Positions 34,230 to 42,054 of a DNA stretch of 64,000 nucleotides are shown piece after piece (position 1 is the first letter of the stretch; each line of letters begins with the position of its first letter). Below the pieces are notes generated by a model. The model ran no database searches. It was not told the origin of the DNA and worked only from the letters and a program-made list of their open reading frames with translations. Made by a program: the position numbers and the translations under genes. Origin of the DNA: Streptomyces fodineus (GTDB lineage Bacteria > Actinomycetota > Actinomycetes > Streptomycetales > Streptomycetaceae); contig NZ_CP017248.1 of assembly GCF_001735805.1 (NCBI RefSeq), positions 6,262,001 to 6,326,000 on the forward strand. The letters are read 5' to 3'.

Positions 34230-34368
34230 GGTGACGCGGGAGGCGCTGACCAGCCGGCCGGCGCGCGAGGCCCGGTGGGGCTCTCGTGGCGAAGGCCGGC
34301 TACGGGCGTGATGAGCCGGCCGTGTTGTGGTCCGCCAGGGGATCATGTGAGGTCGAGAGGCGTCACAA

Positions 34369-34413
34369 ATCGCGGAGAGCCACCAGGGTTCCTCACTGGT
34401 GGCTCTCCGCGAT
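34369..34413 (+). terminator. Bidirectional terminator closing the AHBA operon
   Basis: ATCGCGGAGAGCCACCA (34369-34385) pairs perfectly over 17 bp with 34397-34413 around an 11-base loop, between converging operons. Confidence 0.85.
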
Positions 34414-34462
34414 GGGTGACCCGCATCCGCCCGCGCTCCTGTTGATCTCACGCGCTGCCGCC

Positions 34463-35407
34463 TCAGCCCACGTCGACCGGCCCTCCCGTCTCCATCGAGC
34501 GGTGGGCAGCCCGCAGGATCCGCAGCACGCGCAGACCGGCGGTACCGTCCGGTGCGCAGTGCCCGCCCGCGCGCGCTCCAGCCACGAAGCGGTCGAGCAT
34601 GTCGGCGTGCAGAGCCGAGTCCTCCGTCTCCCACCGGTCCCGCCCGGTCATGGTGTCGAACCTGCCGAGCAACCGGCCGCAGGGCTCGAACTCGACGTTG
34701 CCCGACGTGCCGAACACGGTGACCACGGGCCCGTGGTCACCGGCCGTCTCGGCGACTCTGACGTCGAAGGCGGCCGTTGTTCCGCTCCGGTACGTCACCG
34801 ACACCAGCGCGGCGCCCTCGACCCCGTCGGCCGCGGCGGGCACGGTGCCGGCCTGCGCATACACCTGTACCGCCGGATCGCCTCCGAGCATCCCGTCCAC
34901 CAGATCGGCCAGGTGCGCCAGGTTTCCCGCCACAGCCCCGGCGCCGGTCACCCGCGGCACGGTGGTGTGTACGCCGTGCACGGTCAGCACCGTGCCGAGG
35001 CCGCCGTCGTCCATGATCCGCCGCAGTTCGCCGAACGCCGGGCTGCACCGCGCCGGGCCGCTCAGGACCAGGCCGACCCCCGCCCGGGAGCACGCCTCGA
35101 CCATGGCGACGGCATCCGCCTCGTCGGTGGCCAGTGGCTGCTCGCACAGCACGTGCGCGCCGACCGCCGCGGCCCGCTCCACCAGAGCCCGGTGCCCGGC
35201 GGGAGCGCTGGTCACCACAACCGCGTCCGGTGCCGCGGCGAACGCCTCGTCGATCGTGCCGACGAAAATGCCCAGCCGGTCGGCCGCGCGCCGGGCCCGG
35301 GCCTGATCGTCGTCCGCGGCGATCAACTCCACGTCGGATCGTGCGCACAGCAGCCGGGCGTAGTCCTCCGCGCGCTCGTGCGCGAACGACAGGATGGCTA
35401 TCCTCAT
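34463..35407 (-). CDS. Gfo/Idh/MocA oxidoreductase A
   Basis: The 314-residue protein has an N-terminal Rossmann start (MRIAILSFAHERAEDYARL) that lacks the usual GxGxxG and has SFAHER instead. The family E-(K/Q)-P motif is present as LCEQPLATDEADA near residue 95. The C-terminal domain has GAVAGNLAHLADLVDGMLGG near residue 165, with a His in the catalytic position. It may act on a sugar or cyclitol. It is the last gene of a three-gene minus-strand operon and overlaps the preceding oxidoreductase by ATGA. Confidence 0.82.
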   Translation of the reverse strand: MRIAILSFAHERAEDYARLLCARSDVELIAADDDQARARRAADRLGIFVGTIDEAFAAAPDAVVVTSAPAGHRALVERAAAVGAHVLCEQPLATDEADAVAMVEACSRAGVGLVLSGPARCSPAFGELRRIMDDGGLGTVLTVHGVHTTVPRVTGAGAVAGNLAHLADLVDGMLGGDPAVQVYAQAGTVPAAADGVEGAALVSVTYRSGTTAAFDVRVAETAGDHGPVVTVFGTSGNVEFEPCGRLLGRFDTMTGRDRWETEDSALHADMLDRFVAGARAGGHCAPDGTAGLRVLRILRAAHRSMETGGPVDVG

Positions 35408-36384
35408 CGCCGGCCGCCGTCCGCGCCGAGCTCGACGGCCCGCCCGGTCCACGCGGACTCCGCGGCGGCCTCGGTGATCCGTGCCACCGCCAGCGCGTCC
35501 TTCCCGGTCACCCGGGCCTCCCGCGCCCCGGTCACAGCGCCCGCGAACTCGCGGATCTGCGCCACGAACGGCGACTCGCCGAAGGCCCGCGGCACATCGG
35601 CCACCGCCCCTCCGGTCACTCGCAGCGGCTGGGGCCAGGTGGAGTCGTACTGCATGGAGCCTCCGTTGCCGGACACATGAAAGGTCGTTCGATGGCGGGT
35701 CTGCTCCGCCGCCCAGCCGCAGACCACCTGGCTGACCGCACCACCGGCGTGCGTCAGCACCGCCGTCCCGATCGCCACGGTCCCCGCCGGGGCGGGCGTG
35801 GCCAGCTCGCCCCGGTAGGAGGCGTGCACGCGGGTCACGTCGCCGAAGACCCAGTAAGCGAGGTCCACCCCGTGCGCCATCGCGTCGGTCAGGACGCCCC
35901 CGGAGCGCGCCGACAGCGTGTCGGTCCACGCCCGCGGGTGGTAGCCGACGCTGGTGAACCGGCCCACCGCACCGGCACCCAGTTCCCCTGCGGCGACCAG
36001 CTCGCGCAGTCGCGCGTAGGCAGGGATGAACCGGGTGCCGTACGCCGGGTAGACCGGCACCCCGGCCGCATCGGCCGCCGCGACGATCTCCTCGGCCTCC
36101 GCAGCGGAGGTGGCAAGGGGTTTCTCGCACACCACGGCCACCCCCGCGGCGATCGCGGCCAGCGCGATGTCCCGGTGGCTCGCGGTCGGGGAGCAGATGT
36201 CCACCGCGTCGGCGCCGTCGAGAGCCGCGGCGATCGTGTCGACGACACCGGCGCCGAACTGCTGGGCCAGCGCGGCCGCACGATCGCCGTCCGAGTCGTG
36301 GACGCGCACGCGGGCCCCGGTCCGTATCCACGCGTCGAGGTGGATACGGCCCATCAGCCCGGCACCGATCAAGGTCACGTCCAT
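35404..36384 (-). CDS. Gfo/Idh/MocA oxidoreductase B
   Basis: The 326-residue protein has a standard Rossmann start MDVTLIGAGLMGRIHLDAWI, the EKP motif in VVCEKPLATSAAEAEEIV near residue 88 and GGVLTDAMAHGVDLAYWVFG near residue 172, with the His/Asp pair of active family members. It probably oxidises or reduces a hydroxyl of a sugar or cyclitol with NAD(P). It is distinct from the RifL homologue on the other strand. With oxidoreductase A and the methyltransferase upstream it may build or tailor a sugar-like unit. Confidence 0.87.
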   Translation of the reverse strand: MDVTLIGAGLMGRIHLDAWIRTGARVRVHDSDGDRAAALAQQFGAGVVDTIAAALDGADAVDICSPTASHRDIALAAIAAGVAVVCEKPLATSAAEAEEIVAAADAAGVPVYPAYGTRFIPAYARLRELVAAGELGAGAVGRFTSVGYHPRAWTDTLSARSGGVLTDAMAHGVDLAYWVFGDVTRVHASYRGELATPAPAGTVAIGTAVLTHAGGAVSQVVCGWAAEQTRHRTTFHVSGNGGSMQYDSTWPQPLRVTGGAVADVPRAFGESPFVAQIREFAGAVTGAREARVTGKDALAVARITEAAAESAWTGRAVELGADGGRR

Positions 36385-36438
36385 AGCCGGTACCGCTCCT
36401 GTCAGGTCTGCCGCTTGTTGTTCGTCGGGCTCGGGGAC

Positions 36439-37152
36439 TCAGCTCAGGCGGGCCTCGAGGTGCCACGCGTCGAACCAGATGACACCGTCCTTGTCGATCT
36501 CCACACCGGGGCAGAGCTTCCCGTCGGCCGGGGGCACCTCGCCGATCCCCGGCACCCGGGTGCGCAGCCTCTCGAAGTCCAGCGTCGTCTCGTAGCGGAC
36601 CGTGTTCAGCGCCTCGATGGTCCACGGGGCGACGAAGTCACCGCGCAGGGTGTCCTCCGTGACCGGGACGAGGAAATGCGCCTGGGGCAGCTCGTTCGTG
36701 AAGCTGAGCAGGTGCAGCCGTGCGCCCGGCTTGCCGGCCCGCGCCAGCGCCTCGACGTAGCGCTTGCGGTCCTCGTCCGTGAGGCAGTGGTAGAGGCCGC
36801 TGTCCAGGATCGTGTCGAAGCGGTTCTCGTAGCCGGCCAGGGTGGTCGCGTCGGCCACGCCGAAGTTCACCTGTACGCCCTCGGAGGCGGCACGGGCCTT
36901 GGCCGTCTCGACCGCCGTCGGGGCGCTGTCCACCGCGGTGACGTCCAGCCCGCGGCCCGCCAGGTGGATCGCGTTGTCGCCGAGACCGCAGCCGATGTCG
37001 AGAATCGACCCGGTGAAGGCCCCCTTCGCGGCGAGCTCCACAACGGCGTCCTGAGGCCTGCCGATGTCCCACGGAGCCCGCCTCGCGCCAACAGCTCCAG
37101 GCAGGTATCCCTTCTGATAGCCCTGCTCGAAGGTCGTGGCTTCGGTGGTCAT
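36439..37152 (-). CDS. Class I SAM-dependent methyltransferase
   Basis: The 237-residue protein has SAM motif I at SILDIGCGLGDNAIHLAGRG near residue 49, motif II acidic residue in VTAVDSAP, and FDTILDSGLYHCLTDEDRKRYV near residue 110. This pattern is close to the thiopurine/TehB-like small-molecule methyltransferases. It likely O-, N- or S-methylates a pathway intermediate. I chose the ATG at 37152, preceded by GGAAAGTGAG. It is first in the minus-strand operon and divergent from the P450 gene. Confidence 0.86.
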   Translation of the reverse strand: MTTEATTFEQGYQKGYLPGAVGARRAPWDIGRPQDAVVELAAKGAFTGSILDIGCGLGDNAIHLAGRGLDVTAVDSAPTAVETAKARAASEGVQVNFGVADATTLAGYENRFDTILDSGLYHCLTDEDRKRYVEALARAGKPGARLHLLSFTNELPQAHFLVPVTEDTLRGDFVAPWTIEALNTVRYETTLDFERLRTRVPGIGEVPPADGKLCPGVEIDKDGVIWFDAWHLEARLS

Positions 37153-37481
37153 GCTGTGCTCACTTTCCGTCAGTGGTACGAACGCGGCCACCATATGGCG
37201 CTGTTGTCGGCGCCCGGCATCCTCAATACGACTACTGTGATCGTCCCGCTCCCGGAGGCACACCGGTTCTCGTAGGCGTCGGATCTCGCCGTTTCGTAAG
37301 CCGTGGTTTCCTCGAAACACGGGAATGGTTCGGCATCGCCCGGAAAGACGTCCGCTCGCTTCGGCGGCACGGCATCGGGCTGTCAGTGTGAGGGATGGAA
37401 GGCGGCCGCGCCTCGATTAGCGTCACATCGGACTGCTGACACCGCGCGGCGCGGCCGTGTCCACGTAGAGGATGGACCCCC
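37153..37481 (+). promoter_or_regulatory. Divergent promoter region with cluster motif, copy B
   Basis: This 329-base gap lies between the methyltransferase and P450 genes. CTGTCAGTGTGAGGGAT is at 37380-37396 and TAGCGT at 37418-37423; the P450 ATG is 86 bases after the motif. No matching motif faces the methyltransferase, so that operon may be controlled differently. Confidence 0.75.
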
Positions 37482-38690
37482 ATGACTGAGTCGATCTCAG
37501 AGCCGATCTCATATCTCCAGCACTGGGATCGCACCGAACCGTTCGACCCGCCGACGGTGCTGACCGAGCTGCTCACATCGCAGCCGTTGGCCCGCATGGT
37601 GTACCCGGACGGCCATGTCGGCTGGCTGGCAACCAATCAGGAACTGGCTCGCGAGGTACTCAGCAGCCACGCGTTCAGCCACAATTTCCACACCGCCCAC
37701 GTCCCCTTGACGAAAAGGGGAGAGGTGTTCCCGTCGGTGCCGATCGTCCCGGGCGGGTTCATCCACATGGATCCGCCGGAACACACCCGCTACCGGAACA
37801 TTCTGAGCAGCGAGTTCAGCATTCGCCGCATGGAGGCGTTCGCCCCGCAAGTCGCCCGGATGGTCACCGGCCAACTGGCCGCACTGCGGGAAAAGGGCTC
37901 GCCGGTGGACCTGCTGCCCACGTATGTCCGGCCGCTGTCCGCGCAGGTGCTGTGCGACGTGATCGGCATCCCCCTCGAGGACAGCGCCACCATGATTGCG
38001 CTGACCGACACCACGAACGACGAGAGCCTCGGCCTCGAGGAAGAACGCGAAGCCACGACCAAGGCGTTCTTCTACGTCCTCGACCTGGTCGGCAAGGCGC
38101 GAACCGCACCGGGCGACAACATCATCGGCAGGCTGGCCGCGATACCCGAGCTGACCGACCGCGAAATCACGAACATGCTGGTGATCGTCTTCGCTGCGGG
38201 CTTCGCCAGCTGCGAGGCCGCTCTGGGCATGTCCCTGCTGGCGCTGCTGCATCACCGCGATCAGCTCGCGGCGTTCCGCGCGGCCGTCGAGGCCGGTGAC
38301 GAGGCACCCATCGAGGAGCTGCTGCGGTACACCACGGTGAACCAGTACCAGATCTTCCGCACCGCGCTCACCGATGTGCAGCTGGGCGGGGAGCTCATCC
38401 GCGAAGGCGACACGGTGACGGTGGCGCTGCCCGCGGCCAACCGCGACCCGGCCAGGTTCGCCTGTCCCGAGCGGCTCGACCTCGAAAACGACGCCTCCGG
38501 TCACCTGGCCTTCGGCTACGGGGTGCACGCCTGCGTCGGTCAGCGGCTGGCCAGGCTGGTGCTGACCGAGGCACTGTCCCAGCTGCTGCTCGCGCTGCCC
38601 GGCCTCGCCCTGGACGTGCCGCTCGCCGAGGTGCCGGTGCGGCTGCGCACGTCGGTGCTCGGGCTCAAGCGGCTGCCCGTCCGGTTCTGA
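37482..38690 (+). CDS. Cytochrome P450 monooxygenase
   Basis: The 402-residue protein is a soluble bacterial P450. The heme-thiolate loop is LAFGYGVHACVGQRLARL near residue 344, the ExxR is in IEELLRYTT near residue 280, and the DPPEHTRYRN motif near residue 94 is typical. The I-helix reads AAGFASCEAALG, so the usual acid-alcohol pair (E/D-T) is shifted to Ser-Cys-Glu; oxygen activation may differ. It probably hydroxylates a cluster intermediate. It is the first gene of a P450-ketoreductase-thioesterase operon. Confidence 0.93.
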   Translation: MTESISEPISYLQHWDRTEPFDPPTVLTELLTSQPLARMVYPDGHVGWLATNQELAREVLSSHAFSHNFHTAHVPLTKRGEVFPSVPIVPGGFIHMDPPEHTRYRNILSSEFSIRRMEAFAPQVARMVTGQLAALREKGSPVDLLPTYVRPLSAQVLCDVIGIPLEDSATMIALTDTTNDESLGLEEEREATTKAFFYVLDLVGKARTAPGDNIIGRLAAIPELTDREITNMLVIVFAAGFASCEAALGMSLLALLHHRDQLAAFRAAVEAGDEAPIEELLRYTTVNQYQIFRTALTDVQLGGELIREGDTVTVALPAANRDPARFACPERLDLENDASGHLAFGYGVHACVGQRLARLVLTEALSQLLLALPGLALDVPLAEVPVRLRTSVLGLKRLPVRF

Positions 38691-38737
38691 CCGAGCCGGC
38701 CACCCAGCACGAACAGACCCCGGGACAGAGCGAGGAC

Positions 38738-39487
38738 ATGAGTAACGCAGTCGCCATCGTCACCGGTGCCGGCCAGGGCATCGGCGCAGCGATCGCCCGG
38801 CGTCTGGCCTTTGACGGGATGTCCGTGGCGGTGCTCGAGCGTGTCGAGACCGCCACGGTCGAAACCGTGGAGGCGATCCGGGCGAACGGGGGCACCGCTG
38901 TCGGCATCGCATGCGATGTGACCCGCACCGCCGAGGTGGACGCGATGGCCGATCTGGTCGCGGCCAGGCTCGGTCCTGCGGACGTCCTGGTCAACAATGC
39001 CGGGATCACCCGGGACAACCTGCTCTTCGCGATGGGCGACGACGACTGGGACGAGGTCATCGACGTCCATCTGCACGGGTCCTTCCGGTGTGCCAGGGCC
39101 GTCGGGCGGCACATGCGGGAACAAGGCCACGGCCGTATCGTCAACGTGAGTTCGGTCGCCGCGCTGGGCAATCCGGGGCAGGCGAACTACGCCACCGCGA
39201 AGGCCGGGATACAGGGGCTGACCCGGACACTGGCGATCGAACTGGGCCCCTCGGGGATCACGGTGAACGCCGTCGCCCCCGGTTTCGTCCATACGGCCAT
39301 GACGGACGCGGTCGCCCGCCGGATCCGGAAGGACCCCGCTCAGCTCCGTGACGCGGCCGCCTCGCGGGTGCCGCTGCGCCGGGTGGGCGTACCTGAAGAC
39401 ATCGCCGGCGTCGTCGCCTTTCTCGCCGGCCCGGACGCCGGGTATCTCACCGGCCAGACGATCCAGGTCGACGGTGGACCTCAGTAG
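38738..39487 (+). CDS. SDR-family 3-oxoacyl-reductase (FabG-like)
   Basis: The 249-residue protein is a classical short-chain dehydrogenase: cofactor motif TGAGQGIGAAIARRLA near residue 9, LVNNAGITRDN near residue 85, catalytic Ser in VNVSSVAALGNPG near residue 136 and YATAKAG near residue 150 with the Tyr/Lys pair. The C-terminal AGYLTGQTIQVDGG is standard for FabG. In this operon it may reduce a polyketide-derived ketone or AHBA precursor; primary fatty-acid metabolism is unlikely here. Confidence 0.9.
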   Translation: MSNAVAIVTGAGQGIGAAIARRLAFDGMSVAVLERVETATVETVEAIRANGGTAVGIACDVTRTAEVDAMADLVAARLGPADVLVNNAGITRDNLLFAMGDDDWDEVIDVHLHGSFRCARAVGRHMREQGHGRIVNVSSVAALGNPGQANYATAKAGIQGLTRTLAIELGPSGITVNAVAPGFVHTAMTDAVARRIRKDPAQLRDAAASRVPLRRVGVPEDIAGVVAFLAGPDAGYLTGQTIQVDGGPQ

Positions 39488-39531
39488 CGCCGACCGGCCG
39501 GGACCACCAATTTGCAGATAGGACTACCGCC

Positions 39532-40299
39532 TTGGTTTCCACAAACGAGCCTGGACACTGGTTCAGGCACTACTCCCGAGCCGGCCATGCCCCGTCTCGC
39601 ATCGTGTGCTTTCCCCATGCCGGCGGATCCGCGCCGTTCTACCTGCCGCTCTCGGCCCGGCTCCACCCGGACACCGAGGTCCTGGCGGTCCAGTACCCGG
39701 GGCGCCTCGACCGGTACCGCGAGCCGCTGGTCGACGACCTCGGTTTGCTCGCCGATGTGATCCATGAATCCATCGGCGCGCTCGACGAGAAGCCGACGGC
39801 ATTGTTCGGGCACAGCATGGGGGCGCTTCTCGCGTTCGAGGTCGCGCGCCGGATGGAATCCGACGGCACGGCGCAGCCCCTGGCACTGTTCGTCTCGGGC
39901 CGGCGGGCGCCGACGACGAGCCGGCTGGAATCACTCGATCTCACCGACGACGAACTGGTAGCCCAGTTGGGCCGGCTCGGCGGCACCAGTCCGGTACTCC
40001 TGGAGGACCGGGAGGCGATCCAGCCGATCCTTCGGGTGATGCGGAACGACTACAAAGCCGTCCAGAACTACCGGTATTCTTCCGGGCCGAAGCTCAGCTG
40101 CCCGATCGTCGCGCTCATCGGCACGGAAGACTCACGGGTCACCGTTCCCGAAGCCCGCATGTGGGAGTCCGAGACGAATGCCGAGTTCGCACTCAGGACA
40201 TTTGGCGGAGGCCATTTCTACCTGACCGACAGCTTTGCCGAAGTGGCTGACGAGATCATCGGCGTCCTGCGGAATTCCGCGGTGACATCACAAGCTTGA
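39532..40299 (+). CDS. Type II (editing) thioesterase
   Basis: The 255-residue protein has the alpha/beta-hydrolase signs of RifR-like thioesterases: IVCFPHAGGSAPFYLPLS near residue 24, the nucleophile elbow ALFGHSMGALLAFEVARR near residue 90 and the His in FGGGHFYLTD near residue 227. Such enzymes free stalled acyl chains from PKS carrier domains. The best start is TTG at 39532. It ends the plus-strand P450 operon, 103 bases before a minus-strand IF-1 gene converges. Confidence 0.92.
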   Translation: MVSTNEPGHWFRHYSRAGHAPSRIVCFPHAGGSAPFYLPLSARLHPDTEVLAVQYPGRLDRYREPLVDDLGLLADVIHESIGALDEKPTALFGHSMGALLAFEVARRMESDGTAQPLALFVSGRRAPTTSRLESLDLTDDELVAQLGRLGGTSPVLLEDREAIQPILRVMRNDYKAVQNYRYSSGPKLSCPIVALIGTEDSRVTVPEARMWESETNAEFALRTFGGGHFYLTDSFAEVADEIIGVLRNSAVTSQA

Positions 40300-40401
40300 T
40301 CTCCGCCGCGGCCTGCCTGACGGCGGTGTCGGCGACCAGGCGAGGGCCTGTCGCCGGCACCGTCTCACATCAGGCCGGTGTCACGTGGGTTCGGTCCGCG
40401 A

Positions 40402-40626
40402 TCAGGTGCGGTAACGGAAGAGAATCCGGCCGCGGGTGAGGTCGTAGGGGCTGATCTCCACGAGTACCCGGTCGTACGGCAGGATCTTGATGTAGTTCTT
40501 CCGGATCTTGCCGCTGATGTGGCTGAGAACCTTGTGCCCGTTCTCCAGTTCCACCTGGAAGGTCGCGTTGCGCAGGCACTCGACGACGGTGCCCTCGACT
40601 TCGATTCCGCGTGTTTGTTTTGGCAT
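40402..40626 (-). CDS. infA: Translation initiation factor IF-1 paralogue 1
   Basis: The 74-residue protein is a complete IF-1 OB-fold: [40 protein letters not shown] and [17 protein letters not shown]. Chromosomal infA normally sits with ribosomal protein genes; here it lies in a PKS cluster, 68 bases after a GNAT gene on the same strand. It differs from usual Streptomyces IF-1 at several places, for example Tyr in KILPYDRV where DD is common. IF-1 binds the 30S A site and is a known place where initiation inhibitors act. A role in self-resistance is inferred. Confidence 0.95.
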   Translation of the reverse strand: MPKQTRGIEVEGTVVECLRNATFQVELENGHKVLSHISGKIRKNYIKILPYDRVLVEISPYDLTRGRILFRYRT

Positions 40627-40694
40627 ACTCTCGCACTTCTGTGGTTGGTGGTGCGTTCGGGGAATAGCCGCTCGCGTGGCGGAGCGGTGGGGTG

Positions 40695-41510
40695 TCAGCG
40701 GAGCACCAACTCCAGGTTGCTGCTCTCGCGCTGGGCGCCGATGCCGTCGAAGAGCGCCATGGCTGCTTCGTTGGTTTCGCTGACTTCGGCGGATACGGTC
40801 TGGATCCCGGACTGGTGCAGTGCGCGCAGAGCCTGGGCCAGCAGGGCGCGGGCGATACCGCGGCGGTGCTGGCCGGCCCGGACGGCGATGAGGCCGATCC
40901 GCGGCTGCCGGGGCACCGGCGCCACCCGGATCATTCCGACGTAGTGACCGGACTGCGCCGCCACCACGCACTTCGACGGGTCCACGAACTTCGACGGATC
41001 CACCGGGGTGGCGTCGTCAGGACGGGGCAGTACCTCGGCCGGCATCTCCTGCCAGCCGACCGTGGCCTCGACTTCCTCGCGGATCTCGCGGTCCAGCCGG
41101 CGCAGCGGTTCCGCCTCGGCTTCGCCGGCGGGCAGAATCGTCACGTCCGAGGGCGGAAGAACGGAGTCGAGACCCGTGGCCTTCGGATCGGTGGGCACGA
41201 GGCACATCCACTCACGACGCCCGGTCGCGAAGCCGGCTCGCTGCCAGTGGGACGTCAGCTCGGCATCGGCCTCGTCGACCATCGTGTACAGCGGCCGCGG
41301 AAGTTCCGCCAGCATCGCATCGGCGAGTTGGTCGAACACCGTGTCGTTCCAGGAGTCGATACTGACGAAAACCCGCCCGTCGAGCCTCTGCCAGGCCTCA
41401 CCGCGGCCGACCACCTGGTCATCTTCCAGCGCGTGCCACTGTTTGTCCGCGACCCGCGTGATCACTACCGTGTGCTCGCCCGTGCCAGAAGTGGAGGGTA
41501 CAGAATTCAT
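40695..41510 (-). CDS. GNAT-family N-acetyltransferase, copy 2
   Basis: The 271-residue protein is the near-twin of copy 1, with the same GNAT core ([20 protein letters not shown], then [16 protein letters not shown]). Most differences fall in the N-terminal half (for example TVFDQ for AASGR) and a short stretch near residue 167. It is transcribed with the IF-1 gene downstream. A 19-codon leader peptide with a strong Shine-Dalgarno site lies 46 bases upstream of its ATG, and the gap can fold over the AAAGG ribosome-binding site. This resembles inducible resistance genes. Confidence 0.87.
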   Translation of the reverse strand: MNSVPSTSGTGEHTVVITRVADKQWHALEDDQVVGRGEAWQRLDGRVFVSIDSWNDTVFDQLADAMLAELPRPLYTMVDEADAELTSHWQRAGFATGRREWMCLVPTDPKATGLDSVLPPSDVTILPAGEAEAEPLRRLDREIREEVEATVGWQEMPAEVLPRPDDATPVDPSKFVDPSKCVVAAQSGHYVGMIRVAPVPRQPRIGLIAVRAGQHRRGIARALLAQALRALHQSGIQTVSAEVSETNEAAMALFDGIGAQRESSNLELVLR

Positions 41511-41583
41511 AGGTCTACGCCTTTCGGGATTGCCTTGTCGAGGCGCTCCCGGCGACCTACGTCAATCGCCCGACCGTGACGAA
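40695..41583 (-). repeat. Right arm of the 0.9-kb inverted repeat
   Basis: Reverse-complement match to 28085-28971, ending at the GNAT stop on one side and at CGGTCGGGCGATTGA on the other. The arms are about 11.7 kb apart. Confidence 0.88.
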
Positions 41584-41616
41584 GAGGGGGAGCACCCACA
41601 TCGATACCACGTTCAT
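41557..41616 (-). promoter_or_regulatory. Putative attenuation leader peptide before GNAT copy 2
   Basis: ATG at 41616 opens a 19-codon frame, MNVVSMWVLPLFVTVGRLT, ending in TAG. GAGGAGGTGAG, an excellent Shine-Dalgarno site, lies just upstream. Between the leader stop and the GNAT gene, TAGGTCGCC can pair with GGC-GTA-GACCTA next to the GNAT start, and GGGA-GC-GCCT can instead pair with AGGC-AA-TCCC. A ribosome stalled on the leader could switch between them. Confidence 0.6.
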
Positions 41617-42054
41617 GGGGGTCTCACCTCCTCGCAACTGTTTCACGGCCTTCGGCAGATTATCAGCCCCGACTCGTCCAGTCCAGCCAGGGGGTCCGCG
41701 CGAACCCCTCGGTGCCAAGCGGCCGTTGAGTAACGGCCTCCTCGGCGGCGGCGCCCAACTCCCCAGCTCAGAACGCCTCTTCCCGGCACTGTCAGGCTGA
41801 GGGATGCAGCCGTCCTTGCCGCCCGTCTAGCGTGACAAAGCTCCCCGTATGAGCCCGCAGCGTGACCGACGGACGGACGGGACCTGTCGCCCCCTCAGGA
41901 CCAACGGGTGACGTTCGTGGTCGATTCCCGCTCAGTCGAAGTCAGTGACGGTGCTGCTCCCGGAGCCTGCGGACAGCGTCGGCGGGAGAGCTTCCAGCGG
42001 ATCGTGCAGGCGGAGTTTCGGACATCCGATCCGGTAGCTCGAGGAAGGACTGTC
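41617..42054 (+). promoter_or_regulatory. Divergent GNAT/PKS promoter region with cluster motif, copy C
   Basis: CTGTCAGGCTGAGGGAT lies at 41789-41805 and TAGCGT at 41828-41833, about 220 bases before the PKS start; the intervening leader has an ATG at 41908 in frame that I did not choose because GAGGAAGGA precedes 42055. The minus-strand side carries the promoter and ribosome-binding site of the leader peptide. No other gene is seen. Confidence 0.72.

Noticed and set aside
36399-36410. CTGTCAGGTCTG as a further cluster promoter
   Set aside because: It lacks GAGGGAT and the TAGCGT box, and points to no plus-strand gene start.
40402-40626. Being the housekeeping infA
   Set aside because: No map, rpmJ or other ribosomal protein genes are adjacent, and a second paralogue lies in the same locus.
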